A DNA stretch of 64,000 nt from Suilimivivens sp963650485 (GTDB lineage Bacteria > Bacillota > Clostridia > Lachnospirales > Lachnospiraceae): NCBI GenBank assembly GCA_963650485.1, contig CAVJLN010000010.1:1-64000 (forward strand), given 5' to 3'. Each line of letters begins with the position of its first letter. Position 1 is the stretch's first letter. Of the stretch, positions 58,889 through 64,000 are shown piece by piece. Both the position numbers and the translations under genes were made by a program. Under the pieces are notes generated by a model. It was not told the origin of the DNA, did no database searches, and worked only from the letters and a program-made list of their open reading frames with translations.

Positions 58889-59473
58889 TTATACCAGATA
58901 GCTGTCTAAAAGATCATAAATCTCTTCTCTCCCCTGTTTGGTCTGTGCAGAATAAGGAATCACGATTGTTCCCTTGACTACCTGCAGACCCTCTTTGATC
59001 ATCTTCACATGCTTCTGAACCTGGCTCCTATTAATCTTATCCAGCTTCGTTGCAATAATGATCGGCTCATAGCCCTGATTGCAGATCCATTCGTACATCA
59101 TCTTATCATTTCCGGAAGGCTCATGGCGGATATCAATCAGCAGGAATACCGCCTTTAACTGTCTGGAGTTGTGCAGATAATTCTCAATCATCTTTCCCCA
59201 TTTGGCCTTTTCCTGTTCGCTGACCTTGGCATAGCCATACCCCGGAAGGTCGACGAAATACATGGCATCATTGATATTATAGAAATTAATGGTCTGTGTT
59301 TTGCCCGGCTGTGCACTGGTTCTCGCAAGAGACTTACGGTTCATCAATCCATTAATGAGAGAGGACTTCCCTACATTACTTTTGCCGGCAAACGCAAACT
59401 CCATATATGGATTGTCCGGAATCTTACTGGTAATTCCACAGACCGTTTCCAGACTTACATTTTTAATAACCAT
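58889..59473 (-). CDS. ysxC: Ribosome biogenesis GTP-binding protein YsxC/EngB
   Basis: The 194-residue TRAFAC GTPase is needed for assembly of the 50S subunit. G1 is GKSNVGKSS at 30-38, G3 is DLPGYGYAK near 75 and G4 is TKLDK near 143. GAGG lies 7 bases upstream of the start. The order lon-ysxC is typical of Firmicutes. Confidence 0.96.
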   Translation of the reverse strand: MVIKNVSLETVCGITSKIPDNPYMEFAFAGKSNVGKSSLINGLMNRKSLARTSAQPGKTQTINFYNINDAMYFVDLPGYGYAKVSEQEKAKWGKMIENYLHNSRQLKAVFLLIDIRHEPSGNDKMMYEWICNQGYEPIIIATKLDKINRSQVQKHVKMIKEGLQVVKGTIVIPYSAQTKQGREEIYDLLDSYLV

Positions 59474-59553
59474 GCTGCAACCTCACGTTCTGAATGAGCA
59501 TCCGGATTATCCAGAATACTTTCGTTATCATTACTAATATTTTATATATTTTA

Positions 59554-61887
59554 TTACTCCGTCACAAGTGCTTTTTTCAATACGTCCTTCATCGTTTTGA
59601 CATAAGTAATGGTAATTCCGTCACGGATCTCTTCCGGAATTTCTTCCACATCCTTCTTATTTTCCGCAGGGACAAGCACTTCCCTGATACCTGCCATCTT
59701 GGCTGCCAGAATCTTTTCCTTCAAACCGCCGATGGGAAGTACATTTCCCCGAAGGGTAATCTCTCCGGTCATGGCAAGGTCACAGCGCACGGGCTTCCCG
59801 GTCACTGCAGAAAAAATGGCCGTTGCCATCGTGATTCCCGCTGATGGCCCATCCTTCGGAACGGCTCCCTCCGGAATATGGATATGGAAATCATTTTCCT
59901 TAAACATGGACGGATCAATCTTATGCTCCTTACCGATGGAGCGGACATAACTCATACCGATGATGGCCGATTCCTTCATCACATCGCCCATCTGTCCGGT
60001 CAGATCAATGTCTCCCTTTCCGGGCATGACATTCACCTCGATCTGTAGGGTGTCTCCGCCAACACTCGTCCAGGCAAGTCCGCGCACAATGCCGACCTCC
60101 GGCTTTTTATTGGCAAGCTCCGTTGTGTATTTCCGCTTTCCAAGATACTTCTCAATATTGGAAGCAGTCACTTTGATCTTCGCCTCTTCCCTGCCCTCTT
60201 CACGGCATTCCAGAATTTCCTTTGCCGCCTTACGGCAGATGTCCCCGATCTTACGCTCCAGCTCACGGACACCGGCTTCTCTCGTATAGGAAGAAATGAT
60301 CGCTTTCAAAGCACTGTCCGAAACAGACAGCCACTTTCCGGTGATCCCGTTCTTTTCCATCTGTTTGTGCAGCAGGTGTTCCTTCGCAATATGGAACTTC
60401 TCGTTCTCCGTATAGCTGTTTACTTCGATCAGCTCCATACGGTCGAGCAGGGGACGTGGAATATTCTGCGTGGAATTCGCTGTTGCTATAAACAGCACCT
60501 CCGAAAGATCCAGTGGGATTTCCACATAATGATCCCGGAATCGCACGTTCTGTTCTCCATCCAGTACCTCCAGCAATGCAGAAAAGGTGTCTCCCTTATA
60601 ATCATTGCTGACTTTATCAATTTCGTCAAGCAGCATGAGCGGATTCTTCACTCCTGCCTGCCGTAAACCTGTCGCAATTCTTCCCGGCATCGCACCGACA
60701 TAGGTTTTCCGGTGTCCACGGATCTCTGCTTCATCCCGGACACCTCCGAGGCAGATCCGTATGTATTTCTTATTCAAGGCTCTGGCAACGCTGCGCGCAA
60801 TCGAGGTTTTACCGGTTCCCGGAGGTCCTACCAGACAAAGAATCGGGCTCTCCCCCTTATTTGTGAGACACCGTACCGCCAGAAATTCCAGAATACGCTC
60901 CTTTACCTGTGTCAGACCATAGTGCTCCTTTTCCAGAATCTCCTTTGCCTCTTTGATGCTTTCGTTATCGACCGAAGCTTTGTCCCATGGAAGCTCTAAC
61001 AGGGTTTCAATGTATCCACGCTCCACCGCACTTTCTGAGCTGTTCCCGGACAGACTCTTAAACCGGGAGATTTCTTTCCGGATCTTCTCCTTTACTTCAG
61101 GCTTGGCCTGCAGCTCCTTTAACTTCTCTTCAAACTGCTCACTGTCCGAAAAAGAATTCTCCTCACCCAATTCTTCCCGGATGTAGTGAAGCTGTTCCCG
61201 TAACAGATATTCCTTCTGGTTCTTCTCTACCTTACCTTTTAATTTTTGTGCCAGATCATTCCGGATTTTTGCAATCTGGATTTCATTCACTAAGATAGTA
61301 CAAACCGTCTCAAAACGTTCCTTTAAGTTAAAAGCCTCCAGCACCTGCTGTTTCTTCTCAAATTCTACCGGAAGATTCATGGTAATCTGATCCAGCAGAC
61401 TTCCCAGATCCTCCATGGACTGATACCGCTGTACGACATTCTTATCAAGCCTGGGATGAAGGGAAACGAACTCGGCAATAGTTTCCTTAAGCTGCCGGAG
61501 CATGGCTTCCTCCTCTGCAGTCGATAATTCCTCGATTGGAAGCTCCTCCTGCGGAACAATGCTTCCTTCCAGAAAGGCTTCATTCTCTTCCTGAATTGCG
61601 GTCAGCATCGCCCGTTTCACGCCACCCACGAGAATCCGCAGCATCTGATTCGGAAGCTTCGTGACCTGCCGCACTGAAGCAACCGTTCCTGCCCGATACA
61701 AATCTCCGATTCCCGGATCCTGACATTCCGGATCCTTCTGGGATGCAAGAAATACCAGTCCGTCTCCCATCATGGCATATTCCACGGCATGAATAGACTT
61801 TTCTCTTTTTAAATCAAAATGTATAATTGCATCCGGTAACACCGCAAGTCCACGCATGGGAATTACCGGGATATGTTCTTTATTCAT
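59554..61887 (-). CDS. lon: ATP-dependent protease Lon (LonA)
   Basis: The 777-residue cytoplasmic protease degrades misfolded and regulatory proteins. It has the N-terminal LON substrate domain (1-190; HIPVIPMRGLAVLPDAI), a coiled coil, the AAA+ module with Walker A GPPGTGKT near 355 and Walker B LMLLDEIDK, and the protease domain with the catalytic serine in PKDGPSAGITMATA near residue 677 and the lysine some 40 residues later. The start MNKEHI at 61887 has ACGGAG 6 bases ahead. It follows the clpX terminator. Confidence 0.97.
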   Translation of the reverse strand: MNKEHIPVIPMRGLAVLPDAIIHFDLKREKSIHAVEYAMMGDGLVFLASQKDPECQDPGIGDLYRAGTVASVRQVTKLPNQMLRILVGGVKRAMLTAIQEENEAFLEGSIVPQEELPIEELSTAEEEAMLRQLKETIAEFVSLHPRLDKNVVQRYQSMEDLGSLLDQITMNLPVEFEKKQQVLEAFNLKERFETVCTILVNEIQIAKIRNDLAQKLKGKVEKNQKEYLLREQLHYIREELGEENSFSDSEQFEEKLKELQAKPEVKEKIRKEISRFKSLSGNSSESAVERGYIETLLELPWDKASVDNESIKEAKEILEKEHYGLTQVKERILEFLAVRCLTNKGESPILCLVGPPGTGKTSIARSVARALNKKYIRICLGGVRDEAEIRGHRKTYVGAMPGRIATGLRQAGVKNPLMLLDEIDKVSNDYKGDTFSALLEVLDGEQNVRFRDHYVEIPLDLSEVLFIATANSTQNIPRPLLDRMELIEVNSYTENEKFHIAKEHLLHKQMEKNGITGKWLSVSDSALKAIISSYTREAGVRELERKIGDICRKAAKEILECREEGREEAKIKVTASNIEKYLGKRKYTTELANKKPEVGIVRGLAWTSVGGDTLQIEVNVMPGKGDIDLTGQMGDVMKESAIIGMSYVRSIGKEHKIDPSMFKENDFHIHIPEGAVPKDGPSAGITMATAIFSAVTGKPVRCDLAMTGEITLRGNVLPIGGLKEKILAAKMAGIREVLVPAENKKDVEEIPEEIRDGITITYVKTMKDVLKKALVTE

Positions 61888-61946
61888 GTACAACTCCGTA
61901 AAATTAATGATAGTTAATGGTAACTCTTCATAGTTGTGATATAAAT

Positions 61947-61976
61947 ATGACGAACACGCAAAAGCGTGTCCGTCAT
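61947..61976 (-). terminator. Terminator of the tig-clpP-clpX operon
   Basis: On the minus strand ATGACGGACACGC and GCGTGTTCGTCAT pair around a TTTT loop. The U-run is weak (TTATAT), so termination may be partial and lon may receive read-through. Confidence 0.75.
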
Positions 61977-61979
61977 GCT

Positions 61980-63248
61980 TTAGTTTGCTTTAGGCATCAA
62001 TTCTCTGCGGTAAATCAGCGGTTCACTCTCGCCCTCTACCGCATCTTTGGTGATCACGCATTTTTCAATCGTACGATCCGATGGAATTTCAAACATGACA
62101 TTCATCATCGCCTTTTCCATAATGGAACGTAATCCTCTTGCTCCGGTCTTTCTTTCAAAAGCCTGTTCTGCAATGGCATCCACTGCATCTTTTTCAAACA
62201 CAAGATTTACATGGTCGAATCCAAATAATTTCTGATACTGTTTAATTAACGCATTCTTCGGTTCGGTAAGAATACGGATCAGCGCTTTCTTATCAAGACC
62301 TTTCAGTGACACATTGATCGGCACACGTCCGACAAACTCCGGAATTAATCCGAATTTCACAAGATCCTGCGGTATTACTTCCGCAAGAAGCTCGCTGACT
62401 TCTTTACTGTTTCTGCTTACGATCTCTGCATCAAATCCGATGGAATTGCGGTTCAGACGATCTTCCACAATCTTCTCAAGACCATCAAACGCTCCACCGC
62501 AGATAAACAGGATGTTGGAAGTATCGATCTGCAAAAGCTCCTGATGGGGGTGCTTGCGTCCACCCTGGGGCGGAACACTCGCTACCGTTCCCTCAATGAT
62601 CTTAAGCAGTGCCTGCTGTACTCCTTCTCCGGAAACATCACGGGTAATGGAGACATTCTCGCTCTTCTTCGTGATCTTATCAATTTCATCGATATAAATG
62701 ATTCCATACTGTGCACGGTCGATATCATAATCCGCTGCCTGAATCAGCTTAAGGAGAATGTTCTCGACATCCTCACCCACATAACCGGCTTCGGTCAAGG
62801 TCGTTGCATCTGCAATTGCAAACGGAACATTAATGATCTTCGCCAGTGTCTGTGCCAGATAAGTTTTACCGGAACCGGTAGGTCCGATCATAATGATATT
62901 ACTCTTCTGAAGTTCAACACCATCCTCGTCCTTCGGTGCTGTCACACGCTTGTAGTGATTATAAACAGCAACGGAAAGAACCTTCTTCGCTTCATCCTGC
63001 CCGATGACATAATCATCCAAGAAGTCCTTGATTTCCACAGGCTTTAACAGATTGATTTCCAATTCCGTCTCTTCTTCTGCAAAGGCCTCTGCATCCTCTT
63101 CGAACTCTTCCTCAACGATATCCGCGCAGATCTCCACGCAATGGTCACAAATATATACTCCCGAAGGACCGGCGATCATTTTGCGCACCTGATCCTGTGT
63201 TTTATTACAAAAAGAACATCTGATTTCGTCAGAATTCCTTCCTGCCAT
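61980..63248 (-). CDS. clpX: ClpX, ATPase subunit of the Clp protease
   Basis: The 422-residue AAA+ unfoldase feeds substrates to ClpP. The N-terminal zinc finger has Cys11, 14, 34 and 37; Walker A GPTGSGKT is at 122-129; Walker B reads IIYIDEIDKI; the pore loop is GYVGED and the ClpP-binding loop is the IGF of NSIGFDAE. GAGG precedes the start. It follows clpP by 31 bases. Confidence 0.98.
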   Translation of the reverse strand: MAGRNSDEIRCSFCNKTQDQVRKMIAGPSGVYICDHCVEICADIVEEEFEEDAEAFAEEETELEINLLKPVEIKDFLDDYVIGQDEAKKVLSVAVYNHYKRVTAPKDEDGVELQKSNIIMIGPTGSGKTYLAQTLAKIINVPFAIADATTLTEAGYVGEDVENILLKLIQAADYDIDRAQYGIIYIDEIDKITKKSENVSITRDVSGEGVQQALLKIIEGTVASVPPQGGRKHPHQELLQIDTSNILFICGGAFDGLEKIVEDRLNRNSIGFDAEIVSRNSKEVSELLAEVIPQDLVKFGLIPEFVGRVPINVSLKGLDKKALIRILTEPKNALIKQYQKLFGFDHVNLVFEKDAVDAIAEQAFERKTGARGLRSIMEKAMMNVMFEIPSDRTIEKCVITKDAVEGESEPLIYRRELMPKAN

Positions 63249-63279
63249 ATGACTTTACCTCTACTTTAAACTATTGTGA

Positions 63280-63870
63280 CTACGCCTCTGAACGCTTATA
63301 AATCACACGGTCAATCAGTCCATATTCCTTCGCTTCTTCTGCGGACATCCAGTTGTCACGATCCGTATCTGCTGCGATGATGGAGATATCCTTGCCGGTG
63401 TTTTCCGCAAGCATTCTGTTCAGCTTTTCTTTGGTCTGTAAAATATGCTTAGCAGCAATTTCAATCTCGGTAGCCTGTCCCTGTGCGCCGCCCAAAGGCT
63501 GATGGATCATGATTTCCGCATTGGGAAGTGCCAGTCTCTTGCCCTTCGTACCGCCTGCCAAAAGGAATGCGCCCATGCTGGCTGCCATACCCATACAGAA
63601 GGTAGATACATCACATTTTACATACTGCATGGTATCATAAATTGCCATACCAGCCGTCACACTGCCGCCAGGGCTGTTGATATAAAGCTGGATATCCTTC
63701 TCCGGATCCTCAGCTTCCAGAAACAACATCTGTGCTACAACAAGACTTGCGGTTGTTTCATTTACTTCCTCACCCAAAAAGATAATTCTTTCTTTTAAAA
63801 GTCTTGAATAGATGTCATAGGAGCGTTCCCCTCTGCTTGTCTGTTCAATGACATAAGGTACTAAACTCAT
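63280..63870 (-). CDS. clpP: ClpP, proteolytic subunit of the Clp protease
   Basis: The 196-residue serine protease forms double heptamer rings. The catalytic triad is Ser98 (GMAASMG), His123 (MIHQPLGG) and Asp172. The N-terminal propeptide is short (MSLVPYVIEQ). It lies 16 bases downstream of the trigger factor gene, so chaperone, protease and unfoldase share one transcript. Confidence 0.98.
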   Translation of the reverse strand: MSLVPYVIEQTSRGERSYDIYSRLLKERIIFLGEEVNETTASLVVAQMLFLEAEDPEKDIQLYINSPGGSVTAGMAIYDTMQYVKCDVSTFCMGMAASMGAFLLAGGTKGKRLALPNAEIMIHQPLGGAQGQATEIEIAAKHILQTKEKLNRMLAENTGKDISIIAADTDRDNWMSAEEAKEYGLIDRVIYKRSEA

Positions 63871-63886
63871 TCTTTAACCTCTTTTC

Positions 63887-64000
63887 TTATTTTGCCTTGG
63901 CATTGTTTACAACGAACTCTGCTGCCTTCTTAACAGCGATGTCTTCCTTGATGCCCTTAACACTCTTTTCAGGAAGCATTTCCTTAATCTTGTCAGGCTC
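63887..64000 (-). CDS. tig: Trigger factor, C-terminal end (cut by window edge)
   Basis: The last 37 residues of a frame entering from the window end (IKEMLPEKSVKGIKEDIAV then KAAEFVVNNAKAK) match the C terminus of trigger factor, the ribosome-bound chaperone. The position directly upstream of clpP-clpX supports this. No more than the tail is visible, so completeness cannot be judged. Confidence 0.85.
   Translation of the reverse strand, partial: EPDKIKEMLPEKSVKGIKEDIAVKKAAEFVVNNAKAK

Overview
The window is a chromosomal stretch from a spore-forming, Gram-positive anaerobe of the Clostridia, most likely family Lachnospiraceae. The evidence is the spoIIAA-spoIIAB-sigF sporulation operon, a T-box riboswitch ahead of valS, a CIRCE operator ahead of htpG, the tig-clpP-clpX-lon-ysxC order, and several families (DUF5716, DUF5717, SpoIID-like/peptidoglycan-binding, DUF2974, UPF0104 plus radical SAM) that I associate with Lachnospiraceae. 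Species cannot be named from the sequence. Nearly every gene is on the minus strand; the one convincing plus-strand gene is an alanine/sodium symporter at 1875-3185. There is no prophage, no intact insertion sequence and no CRISPR array.

Layout. 1-5.4 kb: tRNA-Leu(CAG), a DUF2974 hydrolase, an AGCS symporter, an SLC13-type permease and a dihydrouridine synthase. 5.6-9 kb: aspS, an HSL-type esterase and an antitoxin whose RelE/ParE toxin survives only as a C-terminal stub. 9-14.2 kb: translation and transcription termination genes (prfA, prmC, DUF1385, rpmE, rho). 14.3-21.5 kb: a large structured intergenic element, an acyl-CoA ligase with a sodium:solute symporter, thyX, a UPF0104 membrane protein and a radical SAM protein. 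21.6-25.3 kb: purC-purB and a PurF homologue with a degenerate glutaminase domain. 25.4-27.8 kb: a polar amino acid ABC transporter. 28-35 kb: a four-gene operon of unknown function (DUF5717, an Hsp70-fold DUF5716 protein, a TPR-like protein and a coiled-coil membrane protein). 35-40 kb: SpoIID-like/peptidoglycan-binding protein, htpG and a PrsA-like foldase. 40-46 kb: sbcDC with a PHP phosphoesterase, then the sigma-F operon. 46-53 kb: zinc-ribbon/TPR protein, a 48-residue microprotein, folC, and valS with its T-box. 53-64 kb: LacX-like epimerase, lipoprotein, DUF308, VanZ, truA, AI-2E transporter, ysxC, lon, clpX, clpP and the end of tig.

The most distinctive content outside ordinary genes is a set of intergenic structured repeats: two arrays (four and three units) of a 31-42-nt hairpin unit starting CACTAA and ending TAAGTG; a 60-nt palindromic element with one good and one decayed copy; and several multi-branched inverted-repeat elements (about 14.33-14.53, 30.02-30.09, 44.53-44.63, 46.34-46.55 and 57.53-57.57 kb), some sharing a GTAAC-A/T-GTTCAG-like edge. 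The best candidate for an undescribed protein system is the DUF5717/DUF5716 operon.
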